Part shown: one piece after another, positions 51,548 through 60,751 of the stretch
How the letters are laid out: every line of letters begins with the position of its first letter
Numbering within the stretch: the stretch's first letter is position 1
NCBI RefSeq assembly: GCF_017875235.1
Contig: NZ_JAGGMI010000001.1
Location: forward strand, 434,001 to 498,000
Direction of reading: 5' to 3'
DNA from: Asticcacaulis solisilvae
GTDB taxonomy: Bacteria; Pseudomonadota; Alphaproteobacteria; Caulobacterales; Caulobacteraceae
DNA: 64,000 bases
Notes under the pieces: generated by a model
Told to the model about the DNA's origin: nothing
Databases searched by the model: none
The model's input: the letters and a program-made list of their open reading frames with translations, nothing else
Position numbers and translations under genes: made by a program

Positions 51548-52561
51548 TCAAGCAAAGAAGCTCTTCGCAGGCACGACTGTATCTGTCGCCTTGGCATCGC
51601 GCTGGGCATAGACAAAGCCCTTCTGGATGGCGAACGCACCGACCTGGCCCTTTGTGTTCAAGGCCAGGAACCCGACCTGAAGCGTCTTGGCGGCTTCCGG
51701 GCGGCGGCGGACGATACGCATGACCGCTTCTTCGCAGGCCTTTTGCGGCGACCGGCCCTGGCGCATCAGCTCGACGACCAGGAAGCTGCCGGCATTGCGG
51801 ATGACTTCTTCGCCGACACCAGTCGAGGTCGCGGCACCGATTTCGCCGTCGACATAGAGGCCGGCACCGATGATCGGGCTGTCACCGACGCGGCCGCGCA
51901 GCTTCCACGCCATGCCCGACGTCGTACACGCACCCGACAGACGTCCCTGCCCGTCAAGCGCCAGGATACCCAGCGTATCGTGATTGTGCTCATCGCCCGG
52001 CATCTTGCTGTTGGGCACATGGCCATAGGTCGACATCTCGCTATTGGCGACGGGCTGATAGTTCTGCACCTTCAGCCATTCACGCCAGGCGGCCTCGGAT
52101 TCCGGCGTCAAAAGTTCTTCCTTCGGGAAGCCCTGCTCGATGGCGAATTGCAGCGCGCCATCGCCGACGAGCAGGACGTGCGGCGTCTTTTCCAGCACAC
52201 GGCGCGCGACCGAAATCGGATGGGCGATGTGTTCCAGCGCCGCGACACCGCCACAGCGCCATTGTTCGTCCATGATGCAGGCGTCGAGCGAGACGTGGCC
52301 ATCGCGGTCCGGATAGCCGGCGCGGCCAACGCTGTGGTTCTTCATGTCAGCTTCGGGCACGCGCGCACCGGCTTCGACGGCATCGAGCGCATGGCCGCCG
52401 CCCTGGATCACCGACCACGCCGCCTGATTGGCGGCAACGCCAAAGTCCCAGGTCGAAACAACGACGGGCTTTACGGGGCTTGCAGCCTTCGCGGTGCCGG
52501 CAAGACCGCTCAGGGCGGAGGCCACCAGTGAGGCTTTGACGAAATCGCGGCGGTCGGTCAT
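51548..52561 (-). CDS. N4-(beta-N-acetylglucosaminyl)-L-asparaginase (aspartylglucosaminidase)
   Basis: A 337-residue Ntn-hydrolase precursor that cleaves the GlcNAc-Asn bond. The start at 52561 gives the Tat-like leader TDRRDFVKASLVASALSGLAG. Autoproteolysis is expected just before Thr196 in EHNHDTLGILALD, freeing the catalytic Thr. The substrate-binding segment RGRVGDSPIIGAGLYVDGEIGAATSTGVGEEVIRNAGSF matches the family, and the alpha-subunit motif HSVGRAGYPDRDGHVSLDACIMD is present. It is the last gene of the seven-gene minus-strand operon, 13 bp after GH92, and supplies GlcNAc for the kinase. Confidence 0.95.
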   Translation of the reverse strand: MTDRRDFVKASLVASALSGLAGTAKAASPVKPVVVSTWDFGVAANQAAWSVIQGGGHALDAVEAGARVPEADMKNHSVGRAGYPDRDGHVSLDACIMDEQWRCGGVAALEHIAHPISVARRVLEKTPHVLLVGDGALQFAIEQGFPKEELLTPESEAAWREWLKVQNYQPVANSEMSTYGHVPNSKMPGDEHNHDTLGILALDGQGRLSGACTTSGMAWKLRGRVGDSPIIGAGLYVDGEIGAATSTGVGEEVIRNAGSFLVVELMRQGRSPQKACEEAVMRIVRRRPEAAKTLQVGFLALNTKGQVGAFAIQKGFVYAQRDAKATDTVVPAKSFFA

Positions 52562-52574
52562 GTCGGTTCCCGGT

Positions 52575-54869
52575 TCAGGTAAAGGAAGGTGGACGGTCGC
52601 CCATATTGGCGCCAAATTGTGTGTTGGGCTCAGGTCCCATATCAAAGCGCAAAGTCCCGCCACGCACCAGATCGGCGTGGCGAATAAAGCTCTTGGTATA
52701 GGGTTTGCCGTTCCAGCTTACCGCCTGGACATAGATGTTGGCGGCAGTGTTGGCTGGCGCCTCGATGACCAGCTTTTTACCCCTGGCCAGGGCGACCTCG
52801 GCCTTACGCACCAGCGGCGAGCCGAAGACATAGTTGCCGCTGACCGGATCGACCGGATAAAGCCCCAGCGCGCTCATCAGGTACCAGGCGCTCATCTGGC
52901 CGCAGTCCTCATTGCCTTCCAGGCCGTCGGGCGCCGCGCGATACATGTCGCGCATCAACTGGCGGACTCTACCTTGCGTCTTATACGGGCTGCCGGTGTA
53001 GGCATAGAGATAGGCAACGTGGTGGCTGGGCTCATTGCCGTGGGCGTATTGCCCGACCAGCCCCGTGATATCGGCCAGCGACTTTTCCTCGGCATTGGCG
53101 GGTTCGACAAACAGGGCATCCAGTTTCGCCTCATAGGCCTTTAGACCACCGAACAGCTCGGCGTAGGCGTAGATGTCGTGCTGATTGAGGAAGGTCGCCT
53201 GCCAGCCATTGGTCTCGGTATAGTCGCGCCACTTGGTCTGATCGTGGCCGAGCGAATGCGGATTATACGGCGTCACGAAGCTTCCATCGGCACGGCGGCC
53301 GCGGACAAAGCCGATATCGCGGTCGAACAGGTTGCGGTAGTTGCGCGACCGCGTTTTCAACGCCTCCGCCGTCTTGCGCGCACCGATGGTCGCCGCCAGC
53401 TTTGAGGTGCACCAGTCGCTGTAGGCATATTCCAGCGTCCGCGACACGGCCTCGTCGACCTTGTCGGCCGGAATGTAACCAAGCTGGCGATAGAGCCCCA
53501 TGCCATGGACATCATCGACAAAGGCGCGCTTGCTCAGGACTTCGAGACCGGCCTTGTAGTCGATGCCCTTGAAGCCCTTGACGGCCGCCTCGGCCATGAC
53601 GGCGGCGGCGTGGTAGCCGATCATCATGTCGGTTTCGCGCCCTTGCAACGGCCAGATCGGCACGCCGGCCGGGCTCTGCTGGCCCATGCGCACCAGACCG
53701 CCGACCATGCCCGGCACGCGTTCGCTTTGCGTCAGGGTGAAGAACGGATGGACGGCGCGATAGGTGTCCCACAGGCTGTAGGTCGAATAGTTGGCTTCGC
53801 CGGGTTTCAGCGTATGGACGGCGTTGTCCATGCCGCGATAGCGACGATCGACGTCGTGGAAAACAGTCGGCGCCAGCAGCATGTGATAATGGGCGGTGTA
53901 GAATATCCGCTGATCGACATCGTCGCTGAAGGTCGCCTTGACCTTGGATAGTTCGCCTTCCCAGGCGTTGCGGGCGGCGGCGTGAACGCGGTCAAAATCG
54001 AAGTCGGGCAGCTCGGCGTCGAGATTACGCAGGGCGCCGTCGATATCGACGGCGGAAATGCCGACCTTGATCAGCAATGGCTCGTCTCCAGCATCGGGGA
54101 AATGCAGCGCGGCTTTCAGGTTCTTGCCGGTGATGTGCGTGCCTTCGACCGGCTGGTTGTCGCTATAGAACTGCACGCGCGATATGGGCCGCGACAGCTT
54201 CATGGCAAAGAAGATCCAGCGTCCCGATGCCCACTGAAACACCTGACGGCCACCGACAATGGTGTCGTTGCCGATCAGGCGCAGGTGGGCGTTGTCGAGC
54301 ACCATCTCGCGGTTCTCGCCCCACCACTTTTTGCCGCCATGGACGAAGTCGAGCAGGATGTGTCCGGTCTCGCCTTCCGGGAACGTATAGCGATGCAGGC
54401 CGGCGCGGTTCGTCGCCGTCAGTTCGGCGCGAATGCGCGTGTCGGTCAGGTGGACGCTGTAATAGCCGGGCCGCGCCGTTTCCGTTTCGCGGTCGTAGCG
54501 CGAGCGGTACCCCAAATCCGGATTATCGAGCGGCCCGGGCTCCAGATGCACCTCACCCGTCGCCGGCACCAGCAGGACGTCGAGCATATCGGGGCAGCCG
54601 GTGCCGCTCAGGTGGGTATGCGAAAAGCCCATGATCGAGCCGTCCGACTGATGGTAGCCGGAGCACGAATCCCAGCGGTCATTGCTGGTGTCGGGGCTCA
54701 ACTGCACCATGCCGAACGGCACGGTGGCGCCGGGATAGAGATGCCCGTGTCCCCCGGTCCCGATAAACGGATCGACGTGGTCGCACAGATTGACCGGCCC
54801 GGCCCAGGCGAACGCAGGCAAGGCGGCGATCGACGCGGTTCCGGCAAGGACCTGACGGCGGGACAGCAT
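52575..54869 (-). CDS. GH92 alpha-mannosidase
   Basis: A 764-residue Ca2+-dependent inverting exo-alpha-mannosidase. ATG at 54869 (a GTG lies one codon earlier); Tat-like leader LSRRQVLAGTASIAALPAFAWA. The N-terminal beta-sandwich has VDPFIGTGGHGHLYPGATVPFGMVQLSPDTS and SHTHLSGTG. The (alpha/alpha)6 domain carries the acid Glu in HGNEPSHHVAYLYAYTG and the catalytic-base Asp motif GNEDCGQMSAWYLMSALGLYPVDP. GH92 enzymes remove alpha-1,2, -1,3 or -1,4 mannose; in Xanthomonas the GH92 NixK removes the core alpha-1,3-mannose of plant N-glycans. It is 7 bp after GH125. Confidence 0.95.
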   Translation of the reverse strand: MLSRRQVLAGTASIAALPAFAWAGPVNLCDHVDPFIGTGGHGHLYPGATVPFGMVQLSPDTSNDRWDSCSGYHQSDGSIMGFSHTHLSGTGCPDMLDVLLVPATGEVHLEPGPLDNPDLGYRSRYDRETETARPGYYSVHLTDTRIRAELTATNRAGLHRYTFPEGETGHILLDFVHGGKKWWGENREMVLDNAHLRLIGNDTIVGGRQVFQWASGRWIFFAMKLSRPISRVQFYSDNQPVEGTHITGKNLKAALHFPDAGDEPLLIKVGISAVDIDGALRNLDAELPDFDFDRVHAAARNAWEGELSKVKATFSDDVDQRIFYTAHYHMLLAPTVFHDVDRRYRGMDNAVHTLKPGEANYSTYSLWDTYRAVHPFFTLTQSERVPGMVGGLVRMGQQSPAGVPIWPLQGRETDMMIGYHAAAVMAEAAVKGFKGIDYKAGLEVLSKRAFVDDVHGMGLYRQLGYIPADKVDEAVSRTLEYAYSDWCTSKLAATIGARKTAEALKTRSRNYRNLFDRDIGFVRGRRADGSFVTPYNPHSLGHDQTKWRDYTETNGWQATFLNQHDIYAYAELFGGLKAYEAKLDALFVEPANAEEKSLADITGLVGQYAHGNEPSHHVAYLYAYTGSPYKTQGRVRQLMRDMYRAAPDGLEGNEDCGQMSAWYLMSALGLYPVDPVSGNYVFGSPLVRKAEVALARGKKLVIEAPANTAANIYVQAVSWNGKPYTKSFIRHADLVRGGTLRFDMGPEPNTQFGANMGDRPPSFT

Positions 54870-54876
54870 CACGACC

Positions 54877-56307
54877 TCAGCTCAGCAGGTGCGGCTTTTC
54901 GGCCGCCAGATGCGTGATCAGGGTGCCGAACAGGCTGTTGGCCCAGGCGAACCACGACCGCGTAAAGATTGCGGCATCATCCTTGCCGACGCTTTCGTTC
55001 ATAAAGCCGCGCGGACCGGCCGCGACCTTCAGCATCCGCAGACACTCGCGGATTTCGTCGTCGCTGTTGGACGTCAGGGCCTGGATCATCAGGGAGATCG
55101 GCCAGACGGTGTTCAAACCGGAATGCGGGCTGCCGACGCCTTTCAATACCTTGCCGTCGTAATAGTAGGGATTGCGATCGCTCAACACCACCGCGCGCGT
55201 GCGCAGGTACATGGCGTCGTCCTTGGCGCAGAAACCAAGGTACGCCAGGCTCAGCAGGCTCGGTACATTGGCGTCGTCCATGAACAGCGCATTGCCAAAA
55301 CCATCGACTTCGTAGGCCCAGATGGCGTTGCCGTCCTTGTCCTTGGTGCGGCCGTAGACATAGAGCCCACGTTCGACCTCGCCAGCCAGGGCCAGGCAGT
55401 CGACGGCAAAGGCCGGATCGAGCCCCATGGCGTCGGCCTGTTTCGCCAACTGGCGCAGACTGACCACCGCAAAGGCATTGCCCGGGATGAAGTACGGATA
55501 GGTGCAGGCGTCGTCCGACGGCCGGAAGCCGGAATGGATCAGGCCGGTATATTTGGTCGGCCAGCCATAGCCGCGCGGCAGGGTCTCGGTCGGTTCCGAT
55601 GCCGTGCGGTTGAAGCGGTAGGGTCCGTCATTGTCTTTCCGCTGCTGTTCGCGGAAGGTCTTGAGCACCATCCGCATTGCGGCCTGCCACGTCTCATCGA
55701 ACGGCGTCGTGTCGCCGGTTGCCTCGATATACTGGTTGGCCAGGCGGATCGGATAGCACAGCGAATCGATCTCCCATTTGCGCTCGGCGACGCCCGGCTT
55801 CATGTCGGTCTGGTCGGTCAGCGACCAGGATAGGTCGGTTTTCGCCGTCGGGTCGCGCATATAGGCGTTGGCGTAGGGGTCGATCAGGATGCAGCGCGCC
55901 TGCCGCTGGAACAGGCCTTGGAACATGGTCCTGAGCGAAGCATCCTTGGCCGCCAGGGCGACATAGGGCTCGACCTGGGCCGAAGAGTCGCGCAGCCACA
56001 GGGCATTGATGTCGCCGGTGATGACGAAGGTGTCGGGTTTGCCGTCAACCGTGCCTGTCGTCACCGTGGTGTCGAGCGTGTTGGGGAAGCAGTTTTCGAA
56101 CAGCCGCGCCAGTTCCGGGTCCTTGATCGTCTTGACCGTCTTCTTGATGACGGCTTCGACCGAGGCATTGGGGAATTTCCGCGTCGCGGCCGGCGGACGC
56201 TTGCCGCTGGCGACGACCGGCGACATGGCCGGGATTTCGGCAAGTGCGCGCGTGGCGGCAAAGGTCGCTGCCGCCGTCAGACCGAGGATGAGTTGCCTGC
56301 GTTGCAT
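54877..56307 (-). CDS. GH125 exo-alpha-1,6-mannosidase
   Basis: A 476-residue (formerly DUF1237) metal-independent inverting mannosidase. Leader MQRRQLILGLTAAATFAATRALA is Tat-like. Family motifs are FVITGDINALWLRDSSAQVEPY (about 94-115), WEIDSLCYPIRLANQYIEATGD, and the catalytic positions: Asp265/Asp266 in HSGFRPSDDACTYPYFIPGNAFA and Glu438 in GFMNESVGKDD; FTRSWFAWANSLFGTLI closes the fold. GH125 enzymes remove alpha-1,6-mannose from N-glycans, acting after the alpha-1,3-mannose is gone in the Xanthomonas model. It lies 8 bp after GH35. Confidence 0.96.
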   Translation of the reverse strand: MQRRQLILGLTAAATFAATRALAEIPAMSPVVASGKRPPAATRKFPNASVEAVIKKTVKTIKDPELARLFENCFPNTLDTTVTTGTVDGKPDTFVITGDINALWLRDSSAQVEPYVALAAKDASLRTMFQGLFQRQARCILIDPYANAYMRDPTAKTDLSWSLTDQTDMKPGVAERKWEIDSLCYPIRLANQYIEATGDTTPFDETWQAAMRMVLKTFREQQRKDNDGPYRFNRTASEPTETLPRGYGWPTKYTGLIHSGFRPSDDACTYPYFIPGNAFAVVSLRQLAKQADAMGLDPAFAVDCLALAGEVERGLYVYGRTKDKDGNAIWAYEVDGFGNALFMDDANVPSLLSLAYLGFCAKDDAMYLRTRAVVLSDRNPYYYDGKVLKGVGSPHSGLNTVWPISLMIQALTSNSDDEIRECLRMLKVAAGPRGFMNESVGKDDAAIFTRSWFAWANSLFGTLITHLAAEKPHLLS

Positions 56308-56315
56308 GTGCGCTC

Positions 56316-58166
56316 CTAAATCTGCACCAGACCCGGACGGTCCCAGATCTGGTTCTTGCCGCCGGCGACCGAACGTTCGGCGCCGTCGTGCAGGTCCAGC
56401 ACGATGATCTCGTTGCGACCAGCCTTGAGGTACGGCGCCGGCACGAACAGGGCGTGCTGCGGGCCGACCGACCAGTGGCGGCCGAGGTTATGGCCGTTGA
56501 CCCAGGCATAGCCCTTGCCCCAGCCGCGCATGTCGAGGAAGGTGTAGCCCACTTCGCTCAGATCGAAAGACCCGCGGTGGAAGGCCGGACCGGCGACATG
56601 CGCGGTCGAAAAGCGCAAAGCACTCAGGTCATCGAGCGGCAGGCCATAGTGCTCCCAGCCTTCGAGTGCCGTACCATTCAGGGTCACGTCGCCGATCAAG
56701 CCCTTCTGGTCCTTACCGATCTGATCGCCGTAATTGATGCGGCCCATGATATCGACGAGGACGTCGATGGTGTTGCCCTTTTTGGCGGCGATATCGATCT
56801 GCGTCTCGTGATAGCGGCGATCAAGCACGCCCGCCGGCACGCCGGCCACCGACGCTAACGCATAGTCACGGACTTCGCCGAAGGTTAGCGCGCCTTTGAC
56901 GGCTGTTTTTGCTTTGTGGCGATAGAGGATCATGCCATGCGGCTGGTCGAGCTGTTCCAGGGTGCGCGGGCTTTTCGCCGTCACCGGTTTGCCAAGCAGT
57001 TGCGTCAGTGAGGCCTTTTCATGCAGGCGGAATCGCGTGATGTCGATCGCCTTTTCCGGCTCCGGCATCGCCGTGAAGCGCTCCTTGGGTAGGAAGGTCT
57101 GGAACAAGGCTTTTGCGGCTTCGTACTTCGGCGTCGGGCGCCCGGCTTCATCCAGCATGGCGTCGTAGTCATAGCTGGAAATGTCCGGCTGATAGGTCTT
57201 GCTGTTCTTGTCGAAATTGGCGCCGGCGTCGAAGCCATACGACGTGCCGCCGTGCAGCATGTAGAAGCTGATCGAGATCTTGTTCTCAAGCATCCATTTC
57301 AGGCTGTCGATCAGCGGCGGGATCGGCATGGACGAATGCATTTCGCCGAAGTGGTCGAACCAGCCGCCCCACAGTTCGGTGCACATGCGCGGGCCGGACG
57401 TCTTGAACTTGCCGAAGCGTTCGAACTCGACGCGCGCCTTGTCGTGCGTGCCGAAATTGATGCCATTGAACATCTCCGGCAAGGCGCCGTTCTCGATGAC
57501 AGCCGCGCCATCGACCGTGTAGAGCGCGCCTTGGAAACCAGCCGCACGGACCTGATCCTTAACGGCGCGCATATAGGTCAGATCGTTGCCAAATGAGCCA
57601 TATTCGTTTTCGACCTGGGTCATCAGGATCGGACCGCCGCGGTCGATCTCCAGATGCGCGACCTCCTGCCCGATGCGCTTCAGCCATTCGCCCGACGGGT
57701 CCATGTAACGCGGATCGAGCGAACGTGGACGGATGTCCGGATCGTTCAGCACCCAGCCGGGATAGCCGCCATTGTCCCATTCGCCGCAGATATAGGGGCC
57801 TGGGCGCAGCAGCACCCACAGGCCCTCTTCCTGAGCCGTCTTGATCCACGCCGCCAGGTCGAGATTGCCGGAGAAGTCAAAGACGCCTTTACGCTTTTCA
57901 TGGGCGTTCCAGAAGACATAGGTCGACAGGGTATTCAGCCCCAGGGCCTTCAGCTTGCGCAGGCGGTCGCGCCAAAGTTCGCGTGGAATGCGCGGATAGT
58001 GCATCTCACCGGCCATCAGGTGCAGCGGCTTGCCATCGAGGACGAAATCATCGCCGACAATGCCAAAACGCGGATTGGCAGCCAGGGCGGCGCCGGCAGG
58101 AATGAGACCGGCGGCGGCGGCCGAAAACGCGGTCATGGCAGCGAGGAGGTCTCTGCGGGTGGTCAT
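56316..58166 (-). CDS. GH35 beta-galactosidase
   Basis: A 616-residue retaining beta-galactosidase. The ATG at 58166 opens the Tat-like leader TTRRDLLAAMTAFSAAAAG; a GTG at 58178 would overlap the GH3 stop. The TIM barrel has GEMHYPRIPRELWRDRLRKLKALGLNTLSTYVFWNAHEKRKG, RPGPYICGEWDNGGYPGWVL, acid/base Glu188 in MTQVENEYGS and nucleophile Glu264 in RMCTELWGGWFDHFG. C-terminal jelly-roll domains follow (GWGKGYAWVNGHNLGRHWSVGPQ). In an N-glycan pathway it would remove terminal galactose, such as the beta-1,3-Gal of plant Lewis-a antennae. Confidence 0.95.
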   Translation of the reverse strand: MTTRRDLLAAMTAFSAAAAGLIPAGAALAANPRFGIVGDDFVLDGKPLHLMAGEMHYPRIPRELWRDRLRKLKALGLNTLSTYVFWNAHEKRKGVFDFSGNLDLAAWIKTAQEEGLWVLLRPGPYICGEWDNGGYPGWVLNDPDIRPRSLDPRYMDPSGEWLKRIGQEVAHLEIDRGGPILMTQVENEYGSFGNDLTYMRAVKDQVRAAGFQGALYTVDGAAVIENGALPEMFNGINFGTHDKARVEFERFGKFKTSGPRMCTELWGGWFDHFGEMHSSMPIPPLIDSLKWMLENKISISFYMLHGGTSYGFDAGANFDKNSKTYQPDISSYDYDAMLDEAGRPTPKYEAAKALFQTFLPKERFTAMPEPEKAIDITRFRLHEKASLTQLLGKPVTAKSPRTLEQLDQPHGMILYRHKAKTAVKGALTFGEVRDYALASVAGVPAGVLDRRYHETQIDIAAKKGNTIDVLVDIMGRINYGDQIGKDQKGLIGDVTLNGTALEGWEHYGLPLDDLSALRFSTAHVAGPAFHRGSFDLSEVGYTFLDMRGWGKGYAWVNGHNLGRHWSVGPQHALFVPAPYLKAGRNEIIVLDLHDGAERSVAGGKNQIWDRPGLVQI

Positions 58167-58177
58167 AAAAGTACTCA

Positions 58178-60751
58178 CTATTTGGGGAGGGCTTGCGTGC
58201 CCGTCAGGATGACGTCCTTGCTGACACCAGATGGGCCGGGTTGCCCGCCGCCAACAAAGAGGCCGTAGGTGCCGGGCCGCTGGGCGCGTTCACCCCGGCG
58301 GCTGACGGTCGACAGGTCGCGGGGCGTCAGGTCGAAGGTGACGTCACGGCTTTCGCCGGGCTTGAGGTGCAGACGGGTAAAGCCCGCCAGGCTGTACTTC
58401 AGCTTCTGTGCATCGGCCGGCGGCGTTAGGTAAAGCTGGGCGACCTCGTCACCGGCGACAGAACCGGTATTGGTCACGGTGGCGGTGACCTTCAGCCCCT
58501 GCCCGGCCGCCAATGTGCCTTCGGACAGGCGGATATTGCTGTAGCCAAAGGTGGTGTAGGACAGGCCGTAGCCAAAGCCATAGAGCGGATCGCCGGTGAA
58601 GTAGCGATAGGTCCGGTTGTCCATGCGGTAGTCGATGAAGGGCAGCAGGTCCTGCACCGACCGGTAGAAGGTGACGGGCAACCGGCCCGATGGATTGTTC
58701 TGGCCGGTCAGGGTTTCGGCGATGGCCGTGCCGCCCGCCTCGCCCGGATACCACGCTTGTAGCAGCGCATCGGCATTGTCCTTGGCCCAGTTAAGCGCGA
58801 CGGCGCCGCCGGACAGGTTGACGACGATCAGCGGCTTGCCCGTGGCCTTCAGCGCCTTCAGCAGGGCGTCCTGGCGCGCCGGCAGGCTGAGGTCGGTGCG
58901 GTCGCCGCGATCGAAACCGGGGACCAGGATCGACAGCTCCTCGCCTTCGATGTCCGGCGACAGGCCGACAAAGGCGACCACGGCATCGGCGTCTTTTGCG
59001 GCCGACAGGGCCTCGGCAATCTGGGCGTCCTGCGGGGCCTGCCATTGCAGGCGCACGCCCCAGTCACCGCCAACATGGCGGAACTCAAGCCGGACCTTAC
59101 GCGGCCGGGCATCGTCGAAACGGATGTCGGCGGTAAGCGTCTTACCTTCGCCTAGGTCCTGGATGACGGGCTTGTCGTCGACAAGCAGCGTGACGGCGTC
59201 ATGCTTGTTGTCGCACTCCCAGCAGCGCTCCATGTAAATCTTCAGCGTGTAGTCACCGGCCGCCGGCGGGGTGATCTCTCCCGTCCAGCGGATGCTGTAG
59301 GGCTTGTTTTCCAAGGCCTTGACGGGCGCGACATTATAGAGGTCGAGATTGACCGTCCGGTCGGTGCGCGTCAGGACGGGCTTGCCCCTGAAGTCCGGAT
59401 TGTCGAAATATTCTCCCTTAAGGCCGCGCTGGTTGCCGGACGACAGGGCCGTTTCCGGGATAGGAATGGCGACGCCTTCGGCAACATTGGCCCCTTGCGC
59501 ATAGGCGACCGACTTGTAGGTCTTGCGCAGCGCCGCCAGCGGCGTCACGGGATCGATCAGCGCCCCGTGATAGTTGGCGCGCAGGACTTCGAGCGTGTCG
59601 GCATTGGGGCCAACGACCGCGATCTTCGCATCGGCTTTCAGCGGCAGGACGCCGTCATTCTTCAGCAGCACGATCGACTGACGCGCCGCCTTCAGCGCCA
59701 GATCCGCAGCCGCCGGCGTATGGATCTGCTTGGCATCGATCGTGTGATACGGGCTGGGCGCACCATCGAGGCCCAGTCGCGTGCGCGCCGTCCACAGGCG
59801 GCGGACGGCGGTATCGACCTCGGCCTCGCTCACCAGTCCTTGCTTCACCGCGCCTTCGAGGTGGCTGTAATATTTGCCGCAGTTGAGATCGGTGCCGGCC
59901 TTCAGCGCCTCGGCGGCGTTTTCTTCCGGCTCAGGGCGGTAAAAGTGAAAGGCGTACATGTCTTCGACCGCGTCGCAGTCGGTGACGACAAAGCCCTTGA
60001 AGCCCCAGTCCTTGCGCAGCGTCGTATCGAGCAGGTCGGCGGAGGCACAGGCCGGCACGCCATGCAGCGAGTTATAGGCGCACATGATCGACTGGGCCCC
60101 ACCTTCGGTCACCACCTGGCGGAAGGCCGGCAGGTAGGTGGTTTCGCGGTCATAGGGCGAGCTGTCGACGTCGAAGCCGTGACGGCCGGCTTCGGGGCCC
60201 GAGTGGACGGCGAAATGCTTGACCGAAGCGATGGTCTTGGGGTGCAGCGGATCAGGCCCTTGCAGCCCTTTCACGAACGCTGTGCCGAGCGCGCCGGTCA
60301 GGTGCGGGTCTTCGCCATAGGTTTCCTGGCCCCGGCCCCAGCGCGGATCGCGGAAGATGTTGATATTGGGCGACCAGATGGTCAGGCCCTGATAGCGGCC
60401 ATGGTCCTTGTTGGCGCCGACGGCGTTGAACTTGGCGCGCGCTTCGGTGGCCACGACATCGCCGACATCGTGCAGCAGGGCTTCGTCCCAGGTCGCCGCC
60501 AGGCCGATCGCCTGGGGGAAAACGGTCGCCCAGCCGGCGCGCGCCACGCCATGCAGGCCTTCATTCCACCAGTTGTAGCCCGTGACGCCCAGGCGCGGAA
60601 TAGCTGGTGCTGCCGCCTGAAGCTGACCGACCTTTTCAGGCAGGGTCATCTGCTGGATGGTCGCCTCGGGGTCTTTGGCCGCAGGCGCGGCCAGGACAGC
60701 GATCGGCGTCAGCGCCGTGGCCATCAGGCAGGACAGAAGAACCCGGCGCAT
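58178..60751 (-). CDS. GH3 glycosidase with PA14 insertion, possible beta-xylosidase
   Basis: An 857-residue exported retaining enzyme (signal peptide MRRVLLSCLMATALTPIAVLA). The N-terminal barrel has YNWWNEGLHGVARAGWATVFPQAIGLAATWD, RDPRWGRGQETYGEDP, KHFAVHSGPE and the nucleophile Asp258 in GFVVTDCDAVEDM. A PA14 domain (about 445-560, GLKGEYFDNPDFRGKP, IRWTGEITPPAAGDYTLKIYMERCWECDNKHD) is inserted into the second domain; a fibronectin III-like domain ends the protein. The WWNEGLHGVAR and TDCDA motifs are typical of beta-xylosidase-like GH3. Plant N-glycans carry a core beta-1,2-xylose, removed by the GH3 NixI in Xanthomonas, a good candidate role here. The ATG overlaps the GH2 stop. Confidence 0.93.
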   Translation of the reverse strand: MRRVLLSCLMATALTPIAVLAAPAAKDPEATIQQMTLPEKVGQLQAAAPAIPRLGVTGYNWWNEGLHGVARAGWATVFPQAIGLAATWDEALLHDVGDVVATEARAKFNAVGANKDHGRYQGLTIWSPNINIFRDPRWGRGQETYGEDPHLTGALGTAFVKGLQGPDPLHPKTIASVKHFAVHSGPEAGRHGFDVDSSPYDRETTYLPAFRQVVTEGGAQSIMCAYNSLHGVPACASADLLDTTLRKDWGFKGFVVTDCDAVEDMYAFHFYRPEPEENAAEALKAGTDLNCGKYYSHLEGAVKQGLVSEAEVDTAVRRLWTARTRLGLDGAPSPYHTIDAKQIHTPAAADLALKAARQSIVLLKNDGVLPLKADAKIAVVGPNADTLEVLRANYHGALIDPVTPLAALRKTYKSVAYAQGANVAEGVAIPIPETALSSGNQRGLKGEYFDNPDFRGKPVLTRTDRTVNLDLYNVAPVKALENKPYSIRWTGEITPPAAGDYTLKIYMERCWECDNKHDAVTLLVDDKPVIQDLGEGKTLTADIRFDDARPRKVRLEFRHVGGDWGVRLQWQAPQDAQIAEALSAAKDADAVVAFVGLSPDIEGEELSILVPGFDRGDRTDLSLPARQDALLKALKATGKPLIVVNLSGGAVALNWAKDNADALLQAWYPGEAGGTAIAETLTGQNNPSGRLPVTFYRSVQDLLPFIDYRMDNRTYRYFTGDPLYGFGYGLSYTTFGYSNIRLSEGTLAAGQGLKVTATVTNTGSVAGDEVAQLYLTPPADAQKLKYSLAGFTRLHLKPGESRDVTFDLTPRDLSTVSRRGERAQRPGTYGLFVGGGQPGPSGVSKDVILTGTQALPK

